Assembly (NCBI GenBank): GCA_030425145.1
Contig: JAUHVK010000016.1
Span: 1 to 64,000, forward strand
Reading direction: 5' to 3'
Source: Alphaproteobacteria bacterium
GTDB lineage: Bacteria; Pseudomonadota; Alphaproteobacteria; Rhodobacterales; Rhodobacteraceae
DNA length: 64,000 nucleotides
Position numbers and translations under genes: made by a program. The notes beneath the pieces are model-generated. The model saw only the letters and a program-made list of their open reading frames with translations, did no database searches and was not told where the DNA came from. Positions 1-7,642 of the stretch are shown here, piece after piece; positions within the stretch are counted from its first letter, which is position 1; every line of letters begins with the position of its first letter.

Positions 1-110
1 TATTTAGTATGCGCGCGCGACTGACGGTGAAACCTCTCAGATCGCGCTCTGTGCAAGGAAACCAAGGGTTTTTGGACGTGCGCGACGAGAGCGCACTTAC
101 TTGCATTCGT

Positions 111-153
111 TTACAAACGGTCGTTTAGTAGTGATACCCTAAATTGCAAACGG
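111..153. other. possible recombinase (res-like) site
   Basis: Just upstream of the serine recombinase gene the heptamer CAAACGG occurs twice (114-120 and 147-153), 33 bases apart (about three helical turns). The left copy lies in an imperfect inverted repeat (AAACG-GT-CGTTT). Serine resolvases commonly act on sites next to their own gene, so this is a candidate binding or resolution site. The rest of positions 1-162 shows no gene. Confidence 0.3.
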
Positions 154-162
154 CCCGATTTC

Positions 163-1059
163 ATGCCCCTCATAGGCTATGCGCGCGTATCCACAGAGGA
201 TCAGACCCCCCTGCCCCAGTCTGAGGCCCTGCAAACTGCGGGTTGCGTCGAAATCTTCGAAGAGCATGCCTCCGGCGGCAATCGGGCGCGTCCGGTGCTT
301 GCGCGGGTCCTGGAGCGCATTAGCAAGGGCGACACTCTGGTTGTCGTTCGGATCGACCGTCTTGCACGGTCTCTGTCTCACTTGCTCGAGGTAATCGAAA
401 TGCTTGAGGCCAAGGGCGCCTTCTTCCGCTCCCTGCAGGACCCCATCGACACCGCTTCCCCGCAGGGCAAGTTCACATTGCAGGTTCTGGGCGCCGCGGC
501 CGAGTTCGAGCGCGCGCTGATACGTGAGCGCACAAAGGCCGGGCTTGCCTCTGCGCGCGCCAAGGGCCGCGTTGGTGGCAATCCTGGGCTTCGCGCCAAG
601 GATCCCGCTGCGCTGCGCAAGGTGCGGCTGGCGCGACAGGACGGCTACATGGAGCGCCTCAACGAGACCGCGCAGGATTGGGTGCCCCATGTGCGCCGCT
701 TGCGGCCGGATATGGCCTGGGAAGACCTGCTGCGGATCATCAATGGCCCTCTGCCCCCAGATCGCCATTGGACACAAAGCCGACTGCTCCGCGCTGTGAA
801 GGCATATGTGCGCGACGGGTTTCTACCCGCCGAGATCCTAGCCCGAGCTGGACGTCGCGAAACCGACGATCGCCTACCCGCGATCGTCGCCGCCATCAAA
901 GGCGCAGACCCGGATATTACGCTGCAGGCGATCTGCGACCGGTTGGAATCCATGCGTGAGCGGACTCCACGGGGACGTACAAGCTGGCAACCATCATCCG
1001 TCAGGATGCTGTTGGAAAGGGCGGAACGACTTGGGTTGCTGGTCAGGCAAATGGATTGA
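163..1059 (+). CDS. serine recombinase / resolvase family protein
   Basis: Site-specific recombinase that would form a covalent phosphoserine link to DNA; likely roles are multimer resolution of the plasmid or movement of a transposon. The N-terminal part (about residues 1-140) is a clear resolvase catalytic domain: YARVSTEDQ with nucleophile Ser10, the conserved arginines in IDRLARS (66 and 69), and the AAAEFERALIRERT helix. The remaining ~160 residues do not look like the short helix-turn-helix tail of Tn3-type resolvases (~185 residues); they hold a longer, arginine-rich DNA-binding region. The ATG at 163 has only a weak Shine-Dalgarno sequence. Its 3' end overlaps the convergent vapC gene by 17 bases. 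Resolvase versus invertase cannot be decided from the sequence. Confidence 0.85.
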   Translation: MPLIGYARVSTEDQTPLPQSEALQTAGCVEIFEEHASGGNRARPVLARVLERISKGDTLVVVRIDRLARSLSHLLEVIEMLEAKGAFFRSLQDPIDTASPQGKFTLQVLGAAAEFERALIRERTKAGLASARAKGRVGGNPGLRAKDPAALRKVRLARQDGYMERLNETAQDWVPHVRRLRPDMAWEDLLRIINGPLPPDRHWTQSRLLRAVKAYVRDGFLPAEILARAGRRETDDRLPAIVAAIKGADPDITLQAICDRLESMRERTPRGRTSWQPSSVRMLLERAERLGLLVRQMD

Positions 1060-1438
1060 CAACGCGCAGCCGCTCTTCGATGAACAATCCGTCGTGCATG
1101 TCCTCGCTCCACAAGGTCGTGCACCCGGCTATCAGTGCGGCAGACACGATCATCGCGTCATAGACCGATAGCTGGTACCTCTCTGCCAACGCGCGACCCA
1201 CTTGATGGGTTTGAACCGTCAGCTCTTCGACCGGGCACAGAGACTGGATACCCTCGAGAAACGCTCCGGTATCTTCCCAACTGAGCCCAGCTTTCCGCCG
1301 GCAATTGACCATCGCCTCGTTGAGGACCTGGACGCTGATCCGAGGTCCCTGCCCCAGAATTTCCTCTGCCCTATCCGCCTTTGGACCATCGTCGAGCAGG
1401 TAAAGCACAACATTCGTGTCTGCGAATTCAGCGCTCAT
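1043..1438 (-). CDS. vapC: PIN-domain toxin (VapC family)
   Basis: Predicted Mg-dependent endoribonuclease toxin of a type II toxin-antitoxin pair; VapC toxins cut tRNA or rRNA when the antitoxin is lost. At 131 residues it has normal VapC length. The PIN-domain acidic residues are visible: Asp7 in ADTNVV, Glu41 in LNEAM, Asp94 in VYDAMIV and Asp113/Asp116 in SEDMHDG. The start overlaps the end of the antitoxin gene by 11 bases, indicating co-translation. Its 3' end runs into the 3' end of the recombinase gene on the other strand. Likely role here is plasmid maintenance. Confidence 0.88.
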   Translation of the reverse strand: MSAEFADTNVVLYLLDDGPKADRAEEILGQGPRISVQVLNEAMVNCRRKAGLSWEDTGAFLEGIQSLCPVEELTVQTHQVGRALAERYQLSVYDAMIVSAALIAGCTTLWSEDMHDGLFIEERLRVVNPFA

Positions 1439-1655
1439 GCGCGGCGTCGCGGCTTAGACGCGCGTCCTTGGGCAGTTTTCCGCGAAACCGCCTTAGCCCT
1501 TGTAGAACTTCATCGGCGCGAGGTTGGCGTCTCACAAGAATGGTTCCATCGTCCTTTACCAGGTCGACCTGATCGCCTTCCTTTAAGCCGAGTTCCCTCA
1601 CAAGATCCGCGGGTAGCCGGACGGCAAGGGAGTTTCCCCATTTGGCAACTTGCAT
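1428..1655 (-). CDS. vapB: AbrB/MazE-type antitoxin (VapB family)
   Basis: Antitoxin partner of the adjacent PIN toxin. The 75 residues start with a swapped-hairpin AbrB fold (KWGNSLAVRLPADLVRELGL, then GDQVDLV), which binds operator DNA. The C-terminal ~30 basic residues would wrap around the toxin. A good ribosome site (AGAGGAAAAG) lies directly before the ATG. Such pairs are autoregulated, with the antitoxin-toxin complex repressing the promoter; a promoter should lie in 1656-1750, but no convincing -35/-10 pair could be fixed there. Confidence 0.88.
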   Translation of the reverse strand: MQVAKWGNSLAVRLPADLVRELGLKEGDQVDLVKDDGTILVRRQPRADEVLQGLRRFRGKLPKDARLSRDAAHER

Positions 1656-2356
1656 CTTTTCCTCTCAGGCATGGATAAACATCCGAGTACGTATATCCAA
1701 AATTATCAAAAGGCAAGCTTTAGTCCGTTCAAGGCATTCGGCGCATATATGCTTAGCGCAGCGCAGGTTCTCCCGTAAGGCAACTGCTTTTGATGTACTA
1801 GACCTAGTCATGAGTGTGCTTCCGTCACTCAGCAATATCACCGAATGAATGGTAGTCACTCGTGGACGGCGTCTTTCGACCTCGGTATGCCTTCCGTTCT
1901 GGCTGGGTCGCATGAGTTTCCGGTCGAAGCATTCGGCAAATCCTAGTCGATTGTCGTCGACTCCCCTCCCCTGCACCGCGGCGCTTCGTGTCCGGCGTGG
2001 CTTGAGTTCGTTTAGCCAACTAGCTGCTGCACATCGAGCTTCCACCAATGAACGAATAGATCGACGACAGAGGGTGGAGAGATCGAACTGCCCACGTTTG
2101 CCCGTTGCATGTCGACGTTGATCTCAAGGACGAATGCGAGGCCTGAAGGGCGTGAAGGCGCATAGGATAAGATGTAAATGCTCGTTGTCGCCGAGTTTAC
2201 AGCTGTAAACTCGGACTAGACGGCGTTAGTGGATATAGTCTCCCGCCGCGTGTTAGACACTAAATAGAGGAAAAATCTTGACTTAGCCGCGTGAATCGCT
2301 GCTCTTATCCCCAAGTGGCGCGAAAAAGGCCACATTTTGGAAATTGAGGCAACCAG
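1656..2356. other. 700-base non-coding region upstream of repA
   Basis: No convincing gene is present; the open frames here lack a ribosome site and any family resemblance. The region carries the vapB promoter at its left end, a parS-like palindrome at 2191-2214, and the repA promoter and leader at its right end. A small inverted repeat (GTGT-TAG-ACAC) around 2248-2258 could be a RepA operator, since RepA proteins repress their own operon, but this is only a guess. Confidence 0.5.
2191..2214. other. parS-like centromere palindrome, copy 1
   Basis: A perfect 24-base palindrome whose 16-base core is GTTTACAGCTGTAAAC. The same core recurs at 3732-3747 inside repB, and a close variant is at 4475-4498. 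It fits the general pattern of repABC parS sites (GTT-N4-GC-N4-AAC), where RepB binds to segregate the plasmid. This upstream copy is the longest perfect one and the most likely main centromere. Confidence 0.8.
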
Positions 2357-3541
2357 ATGATTCCTGTGACACCATTGGCAAATGAGCGTCCATCGGCACT
2401 TGCGACCGAGATATCCGAACGACTCAACGCCGCCATCAGAGAGCACCTACTCTCTGCTTTTGCCCCAGACAATTCAAAAACGCTACGTTCTTTTTCGGCC
2501 CCAGAGACTGCTGAACTCTTGGGTGTGTCCGGGCAATTCATGCGAAAGGTCCACGCCGAAGGGACACTTCCGGAGCCTGAAGATATCCGGGGTGGCAGGC
2601 GCTATTACACAGCCCAAGAAATATGGGATGCCCGTGAAGTCCTGGAAAAAACCTCACGGAAGAAGGGACGGTATATGCCTCGCCGCTTCGGAGAGGAAAA
2701 ACTGCAGATTTGGCAGCTGATGAACTTCAAAGGCGGTTCCAGTAAAAGCACAACGAGCGTCCACCTCGCCCATTACTTTGCCCTTCGGGGTTATCGGGTC
2801 TTGGCCTTGGACCTAGATCCACAGGGGTCTCTCACATCAATGTGTGGGATTAGCCCTGAGATCGAGTTTGATGGGCTGACTGTTTATGATGCAATCCGCT
2901 ATGACGATCCGGTCAGCATGGCAGAGGTTGTGGTCCCGACATATTTCCCGGGGCTCTCGGTAGCGCCTTCTCGCTTAATGTTGTCGGAATTTGAAACAGA
3001 GTCGGCCGTTCACTCGAACCCGGACCAGCCATTCTTTACGCGCATCCGGAATGCCTTGGCGCAGGTCGAGGATGATTTTGATATTGTTCTCATGGATAGT
3101 CCGCCACAACTCGGTTTCTTGACCATCGCAGGGATGGCTGCCGCCAGCTCTTTGATCGTTCCTCTAACTCCATCGATGTTGGACGTTTCCTCTACAGCTC
3201 AGTTTCTCGAACTAGCTGGGGCTTACATGGGCGTGATCGAAGATGCTGGCGCAACTCTGCAGTATGATTTCTTTAAGTTTCTCATTACCCGAGACGAACC
3301 TACAGACGTACCTTCTCAGCAGTTGACCTCTTTCATGCGGGCTCTGTTTCAAGACCGGGTCATGTCGGCAACTGCTTTGAAGAGCACAGCAATCAGTGAC
3401 GCCACCATGCTCAAACAGTCGATTTATGAAGTGGTGCGTTCGGAGATGACACGCGCCACATATGATCGGGCCAAGGGCTCGATGGATGCGGTCGGTCTCG
3501 AAGTGGAAACGATGGTGCATCAATCGTGGGGGCGTAAGTAA
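2357..3541 (+). CDS. repA: plasmid partitioning ATPase RepA (ParA family)
   Basis: Walker-type partition ATPase of the repABC operon; it moves RepB-parS complexes over the nucleoid and represses the operon promoter. Residues ~47-95 form a MerR-like DNA-binding region (ETAELLGVSGQFMRKVHAEG). A deviant Walker A motif KGGSSKST lies at 125-132, followed by DLDPQGS and later LMDSPPQLG. The length of 394 residues is normal for RepA. The ATG at 2357 follows GAGG by seven bases. The stop codon overlaps the repB start (TAATG), so the two are translationally coupled. Family assignment is firm; the repression role is known for the family rather than visible here. Confidence 0.95.
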   Translation: MIPVTPLANERPSALATEISERLNAAIREHLLSAFAPDNSKTLRSFSAPETAELLGVSGQFMRKVHAEGTLPEPEDIRGGRRYYTAQEIWDAREVLEKTSRKKGRYMPRRFGEEKLQIWQLMNFKGGSSKSTTSVHLAHYFALRGYRVLALDLDPQGSLTSMCGISPEIEFDGLTVYDAIRYDDPVSMAEVVVPTYFPGLSVAPSRLMLSEFETESAVHSNPDQPFFTRIRNALAQVEDDFDIVLMDSPPQLGFLTIAGMAAASSLIVPLTPSMLDVSSTAQFLELAGAYMGVIEDAGATLQYDFFKFLITRDEPTDVPSQQLTSFMRALFQDRVMSATALKSTAISDATMLKQSIYEVVRSEMTRATYDRAKGSMDAVGLEVETMVHQSWGRK

Positions 3542-4512
3542 TGGCTAGGAAATCTCTTCGCGATATGTCGGGAATTGCCAACACGATCGCCCGTTCCGGC
3601 GGATCGCAGCCCGAGAGACCGCCTAAGACCAGCGCTCCGGCTTTGGGCGCCCTTCAAGGCTCTTTGGCATCTATCCGTGAGATTGATCCCAATCTGATCG
3701 ACGATTGGGGGCCAGTAGACCGGCTTGAAGAGTTTACAGCTGTAAACGTCGAAGACGACGACGAGAGCTTCGAACGATTAAAGAGCAGCATCCGCGAAGG
3801 CGGCCAGCAAGTGCCTATACTTGTTCGGCGATCAAAAGGCGCTGAAGGGCGCTTTGAAGCAATCTACGGGAGGCGCCGCTTAAAGGCCTGCCGCGAACTC
3901 GGCATTAAGGTACGTGCGAACGTTCAAGACATCGATGATGCGACGGCCTTGCTGGCGAAAGGATTGGAAAATGCAGCACGTCGCAACCTGTCTTTTTACG
4001 AGAAGGCAAGGTTCGCCGAGGCCATCCAAACCGCTGGCCACGATGGAGCAACTGTTCGGCAGGTTCTAAACATATCGGCGTCAGGTCAATCACACCTTAC
4101 GAAGGTGACGCAGAATGTCCCAGTAAAGATCGGTGACCTTATTGGCGCGGCACCAAAGTCCGGCCGTCCTAGGTGGACGGAGTTGGCCGAGCTCTTTCAC
4201 TCTAAGAAGCTCACCGAACGTACGGCTCTCGAAATCCTGGCCAAAATCAGCACAACATTGAGTTCAGACGAGCGCCTTGAAACGCTCATCAAGGAAGCGA
4301 CAAAGCGCGGCGCGAAGAACTCGCGCGAAGTTCGGGAGATCACGCCTGTAGAGGGAGTGACGATCAAAGCTGGTCGCGCAACACTGTCACTTTCCGTGAA
4401 AAAGTCCGGCGCAAACGCTGAGTTTGCAACCTGGCTTGAGAGTAATCTCGCGGAGATAATCAAGCAATCCTATGCTGAATTTACAGATGTAAATTCAGTG
4501 GATGACAACTGA
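3541..4512 (+). CDS. repB: plasmid partitioning protein RepB (ParB family)
   Basis: Centromere-binding protein that pairs with RepA for segregation. A ParB N-terminal domain (about residues 60-150) carries VPILVRRSKG, EAIYGRRRLKACRELG and the GLENAARRNLSFYEKARFA box; a helix-turn-helix follows (GATVRQVLNISASGQSHLTKV). The length of 323 residues is typical. The gene itself contains two of the three parS-like palindromes: a 16-base perfect copy at 3732-3747 and a near-perfect one at 4475-4498 that encodes the last residues. A RepB that spreads from these sites could affect transcription of its own operon. Confidence 0.95.
   Translation: MARKSLRDMSGIANTIARSGGSQPERPPKTSAPALGALQGSLASIREIDPNLIDDWGPVDRLEEFTAVNVEDDDESFERLKSSIREGGQQVPILVRRSKGAEGRFEAIYGRRRLKACRELGIKVRANVQDIDDATALLAKGLENAARRNLSFYEKARFAEAIQTAGHDGATVRQVLNISASGQSHLTKVTQNVPVKIGDLIGAAPKSGRPRWTELAELFHSKKLTERTALEILAKISTTLSSDERLETLIKEATKRGAKNSREVREITPVEGVTIKAGRATLSLSVKKSGANAEFATWLESNLAEIIKQSYAEFTDVNSVDDN
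3732..3747. other. parS-like palindrome, copy 2 (inside repB)
   Basis: The 16-base palindrome GTTTACAGCTGTAAAC is identical to the core of the copy upstream of repA, and it is placed inside the repB reading frame, where it encodes part of EEFTAVNV. Retention of a perfect palindrome in coding sequence indicates selection for RepB binding. Confidence 0.7.
4475..4498. other. parS-like palindrome, copy 3 (3' end of repB)
   Basis: A 24-base palindrome with one mismatch at its centre; the core reads AATTTACAGATGTAAATT. It ends 14 bases before the end of the repB gene, just upstream of the repB-repC spacer. It is a variant of the other two sites and probably a weaker RepB site. Confidence 0.6.
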
Positions 4513-4544
4513 GGACGAGCAGAAAGGAGGAACGGCAAACAAAG

Positions 4545-4572
4545 AAAACCCCCGAAACCGGAGCTTCGAGGG
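4545..4572 (-). terminator. intrinsic terminator of the counter-transcribed RNA
   Basis: Read on the minus strand, CCCTCGAA (4565-4572) pairs with TTTCGGGGG (4549-4557) and is followed directly by TTTT. This is a good Rho-independent terminator. In repABC plasmids the antisense RNA between repB and repC ends in exactly such a hairpin, and the same hairpin in the sense mRNA limits repC expression. Confidence 0.7.
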
Positions 4573-4590
4573 CTGCTGCGCAGAGCGCAA
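4545..4590 (-). ncRNA. probable counter-transcribed RNA controlling repC (incompatibility RNA)
   Basis: The 174-base repB-repC spacer has a minus-strand promoter (TTGGCT, 17-base spacer, TAATCT; 4596-4624) and, about 45 bases downstream, an intrinsic terminator (4545-4572). This is the layout of the small antisense RNA of repABC plasmids, which pairs with the repC leader and lowers RepC synthesis. The exact 5' end is inferred from the promoter, and the short length (about 45 nt) should be treated as approximate. Confidence 0.65.
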
Positions 4591-4595
4591 TTCTT

Positions 4596-4624
4596 AGATT
4601 AGACACCTAGAATCTAGCAGCCAA
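4596..4624 (-). promoter_or_regulatory. sigma70-type promoter of the antisense RNA
   Basis: On the minus strand, -35 TTGGCT (4619-4624) and -10 TAATCT (4596-4601) are separated by 17 bases. The promoter points away from repC into the spacer, toward the terminator at 4545-4572. Confidence 0.6.
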
Positions 4625-4686
4625 CGAATCACCACACAAGAGAAAACGCTTCTGAGCGAACGGGATTTCTTTGCCGCTGGCATAAA

Positions 4687-6048
4687 ATGACAAAATTCAA
4701 TGATGCTCCGCATGGAGCGACTGGGACAGTCATGCCTCAGCAGGGTGTAGGTTTGTCTAATACCAACCAAACCTCGGGGTGGCGCAAAGCGACGGCCGGA
4801 CTGGCGGTTGCCGAACAGCACGCACAAGCTGGTGAAAAAGCAGCCGTGCCCAAGACACAGGCCTTTGTCGCCTTGAAACGCGTTGGTGCGCATATAGGCC
4901 TCAAGGCTGGTGACATGCTGCTTCTCGACACGCTTGGGGCCTTCACACAGGCCCAGGACTGGGAAGAGGGACAGCGTCCGATCGTCTGGGCGTCCAACTC
5001 TTATCTGATGGAGCAAACAGGCTTCTCGCTCTCGGCGCTCAAGCGCCATGCGCGGCGTCTGGCCGAGATCGGCGTGATTGCCTTCAAGGACAGTCCAAAT
5101 GGCAAGCGATGGGGCCACAGGGACGCTGACGGTCGTATCCTCGAGGCTTACGGATTTGATTTGTCGCCGCTGTCGGCTCGCGCCGAAGAGTTTGAGCATC
5201 TCCATGCCGAACTTCAGGCTGAACGTGAACTCTGCCAGCGCCTGAAGCGCCAGATCACAGTTGCGCGCCGAATGATCCGCGCAAGGATTGAAGCGGCGCA
5301 GGGGGGTGCTCTGAGTGGCCCCTGGACACAGCTCTCAAGCCTCTTTGAGGATCTTCTTGGCCGCCTGCCACGTCGGAACACGGCCTCTGAGGCGCTTGCG
5401 CGGCTCCTTGGTTGGTTCAGGGAACTTCAGGAGCGTGTCGAGGCGACTTATCTCAAGGCAGTACGAGCGGATGAAGTTGTGGAAAACACTCCCGCAACCG
5501 CTGAACAAGAGCCAAAAGAGATTCAAGAAATGGACCCCAGGGAGGCCATTTCTGAACCTCATATACTAACTACAACTCAACTAAATTCTGTAACCTGTAA
5601 TCGCTCAGAAACTGAGCAAGCGGCGGCCGTGGTGCCAAATGCGCCACCGGAAGAGAAGGTGGATAGGGAGCTTGAAGACTGGGTGGTTGAAACACGTAAG
5701 AAACGTGGTGCAGCGCTTGATTTGCCGACTGTGATGCAGGCGTGTCCTGAATTCGCGTCCTGGGCCCGTAATATGGGCGGGTATTTGAAGGATTGGGGCG
5801 ATCTGCATCGGGTTGTCGGGCAGCTAAGGCCGATGATCGGCGTCTCAGAGCACGCTTGGAACCTCGCTCAGGACCGTCTCGGCCCCCAAGTCGCGACAGC
5901 AGCGCTCGTTCTCACGTTTGACAAGCATTGCGCCGGCGAAGTGGCGTCTCCGGGTGGATATCTGCGGGGTATGGTCGAGAAGGCTGGGGCAGGGGAGCTG
6001 CATCTAGAGCGTAGCTTCTATGGCCGGTTGAGCGGACAGGCGGCGTAA
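4687..6048 (+). CDS. repC: replication initiator RepC
   Basis: Initiator protein that is needed and rate-limiting for replication of repABC plasmids. The N-terminal third is highly characteristic: KTQAFVALKRVGAHIGLK, DTLGAFTQAQDWEEGQRPIV, TGFSLSALKRHARRLAEIG, then DSPNGKRWGHRD and EAYGFDLSPLSAR. A variable middle (about residues 270-345) is followed by a conserved C-terminal helical domain (FASWARNMGGYLKDWGDL). The length of 453 residues is within the usual range. The ATG at 4687 has a poor ribosome site, which fits control through the leader by the antisense RNA. In this family the replication origin lies within repC. Confidence 0.95.
   Translation: MTKFNDAPHGATGTVMPQQGVGLSNTNQTSGWRKATAGLAVAEQHAQAGEKAAVPKTQAFVALKRVGAHIGLKAGDMLLLDTLGAFTQAQDWEEGQRPIVWASNSYLMEQTGFSLSALKRHARRLAEIGVIAFKDSPNGKRWGHRDADGRILEAYGFDLSPLSARAEEFEHLHAELQAERELCQRLKRQITVARRMIRARIEAAQGGALSGPWTQLSSLFEDLLGRLPRRNTASEALARLLGWFRELQERVEATYLKAVRADEVVENTPATAEQEPKEIQEMDPREAISEPHILTTTQLNSVTCNRSETEQAAAVVPNAPPEEKVDRELEDWVVETRKKRGAALDLPTVMQACPEFASWARNMGGYLKDWGDLHRVVGQLRPMIGVSEHAWNLAQDRLGPQVATAALVLTFDKHCAGEVASPGGYLRGMVEKAGAGELHLERSFYGRLSGQAA
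5552..5605. other. AT-rich block in repC, candidate oriV
   Basis: This short stretch inside repC is clearly more AT-rich than its surroundings, with runs such as CATATACTAACTACAACTC and TAAATTCTGTAACC. In studied repABC plasmids the origin maps to an AT-rich part in the middle of repC, so this is the best candidate in the window. It also coincides with the least conserved part of the protein. Confidence 0.5.
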
Positions 6049-6095
6049 TGGGATGGGTAGCAGGTGTCCCGCATCTGAAGTTCCAAGTCGAGCAT

Positions 6096-6122
6096 GCGGA
6101 GATTGCCGCCCTTATTCTCCGC
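6096..6122. promoter_or_regulatory. operator-like inverted repeat upstream of fic, copy 1
   Basis: GCGGAGA and TCTCCGC, 13 bases apart, give a 27-base element. It has the same arms and total length as the element at 6150-6176; their centres are 54 bases apart, close to five helical turns. The match in both sequence and geometry indicates two binding sites for one dimeric regulator. Confidence 0.55.
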
Positions 6123-6142
6123 GCGGTCTGCGGTGTTTGTTA

Positions 6143-6178
6143 TTGTCTTGCGGAGATTGTGCCGTATAATCTCCGCAA
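6143..6178 (+). promoter_or_regulatory. fic promoter overlapped by operator copy 2
   Basis: A -35 TTGTCT (6143-6148) and a perfect -10 TATAAT (6165-6170) are 16 bases apart. An 11-base perfect inverted repeat (TTGCGGAGATT at 6148-6158 and its complement at 6168-6178) sits on the -10 box. A protein bound there would block the promoter. The fic start codon follows at 6193. Confidence 0.6.
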
Positions 6179-6192
6179 AGAGTGCGTAAAAT

Positions 6193-7287
6193 ATGACCTA
6201 CATTCACGAACTCCCTGATTGGCCCCAGCTTACCTGGGATAAGGCCAAGCTGTCGTCCCAACTTGCTGCGGTCCGTCACCGCCAAGGCAAGCTCTTGGGG
6301 CGCATGGAGGGTCTTGGCTTCGATCTTCGCAACGAGGCAATGCTCAGGACACTGACCAGTGATGTCGTCAAAAGCAGTGAGATCGAGGGGGAAACGCTCG
6401 ACAAGGATCAGGTTCGATCGTCTATCGCAAAGCGGTTGGGTCTGGAAATTGGCGGACTGATCCCGTCTGATCGCCATGTTGATGGTGTCGTCGAGATGAT
6501 GCTGGACGCAACCCAAGCGTATGACCAGCCACTGGATGCGGAGCGTCTGTTCGGCTGGCATGCGGCTCTCTTTCCAACCGGGCGAAGCGGAATGACTCGG
6601 ATCAGGGTAGGGGGGTGGCGTGACGGTCCCATGGAGGTTGTATCAGGACCTTATGGCCGCGAACGCGTGCATTTTGAGGCGCCAGACGCCGAACGGTTAG
6701 ACCCTGAAATGGCGCGCTTCCTGACCTGGTTTAATCAGTCCTCCGAGGCGGATCCCGTCGCACATGCCGCCATCGCCCATCTGTGGTTTGTCACCATCCA
6801 CCCCTTCGATGATGGCAACGGCCGCATCGCGCGCGCGATCGCAGACATGGCCTTGGCGCGATCGGAAGGCAGCGCCCAGCGGTTCTACAGCATGTCGACG
6901 CAAATTCGGCAGGAGCGGAGCGACTATTACGACATGCTCGAGAAAACGCAGAAAGGCGGGCTTGATGTCACGGCGTGGCTCGTTTGGTTCCTGGCTTGCC
7001 TGGACCGCGCATTCGATGGTGCCGAGATCATCCTTGAGGCCGTGTTCCGGAAGGCGCGGTTCTGGGAGAAATACGGAGCGGCGAACATAAACGACCGGCA
7101 GCGGGACATGCTCAACCGCCTGCTGGATGGGTTCGAAGGCAAACTCACGACGTCAAAATATGCAAAGATCGCAAAGTGTTCGCAGGACACGGCATATCGC
7201 GACATCCTCGATCTGATCGACTTGGGCGCCTTGGAGAAAGATGAGGCTGGTGGACGCAGCACCAGCTATTCTCTGACGGCGACGTAA
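6193..7287 (+). CDS. fic: Fic-domain protein (class II, DUF4172 N-terminus, C-terminal winged helix)
   Basis: Probable AMP-transferase (or related NMP-transferase) that modifies hydroxyl groups of target proteins. The active-site loop HPFDDGNGRIAR is complete at residues 203-214. An N-terminal helix holds the auto-inhibitory motif SSEIEG (61-66), placing it in the self-inhibited class II. The first ~90 residues match the DUF4172 arrangement. Residues ~310-362 (KLTTSKYAKIAKCSQDTAYR, then DLGALEKDEAGGRSTSY) look like a winged-helix DNA-binding domain. There is no partner antitoxin gene. The two operator-like repeats upstream suggest autoregulation through the winged helix, which is an inference. 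Confidence 0.9.
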   Translation: MTYIHELPDWPQLTWDKAKLSSQLAAVRHRQGKLLGRMEGLGFDLRNEAMLRTLTSDVVKSSEIEGETLDKDQVRSSIAKRLGLEIGGLIPSDRHVDGVVEMMLDATQAYDQPLDAERLFGWHAALFPTGRSGMTRIRVGGWRDGPMEVVSGPYGRERVHFEAPDAERLDPEMARFLTWFNQSSEADPVAHAAIAHLWFVTIHPFDDGNGRIARAIADMALARSEGSAQRFYSMSTQIRQERSDYYDMLEKTQKGGLDVTAWLVWFLACLDRAFDGAEIILEAVFRKARFWEKYGAANINDRQRDMLNRLLDGFEGKLTTSKYAKIAKCSQDTAYRDILDLIDLGALEKDEAGGRSTSYSLTAT

Positions 7288-7642
7288 AGAGGCTTGTCAC
7301 AGGCGAAGCCCGAAACGCCGACTCCAAGGAAGTATCAGCCAAGAACCGGTGAGGCTTGCCGGTCTGGGGAAATCCTAAGTCGTTGATAAAGTTTGTAAAT
7401 CAGAAGACTAATGAACTTCTTTGCCGATGTGCGTTGCCGATCTTTGGGTGCAGTATGCAATGAAGGTGAACCGCGGTTTTGACGGCCCCAGAATTCCTCA
7501 GCCTGTGCCTCCGGGTTGGCAGAAAGGGAAAGTGTCCTTCCGGTTATGTGACTGACAGATGAGGGACCTTGGGGGTCCCTCGGACGGGTCCGGGCCGGGC
7601 TCCGGTCTGTCTTTCTCACCAACACTCGAAAGGAGGCCAGCC
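7288..7642. other. 355-base non-coding spacer upstream of ardC
   Basis: No gene is supported. Near the right end a perfect 8-base stem, GAGGGACC (7561-7568) with GGTCCCTC (7574-7581), is followed by a very GC-rich tract (7585-7612). In conjugative plasmids leading-region genes such as antirestriction genes can be transcribed from hairpin promoters on single-stranded DNA; whether this hairpin does so is unknown. Confidence 0.4.

Noticed and set aside
1665-2048. A 127-residue minus-strand frame upstream of repA
   Set aside because: No ribosome site and no recognisable motif; the region is better explained as regulatory and centromere DNA.
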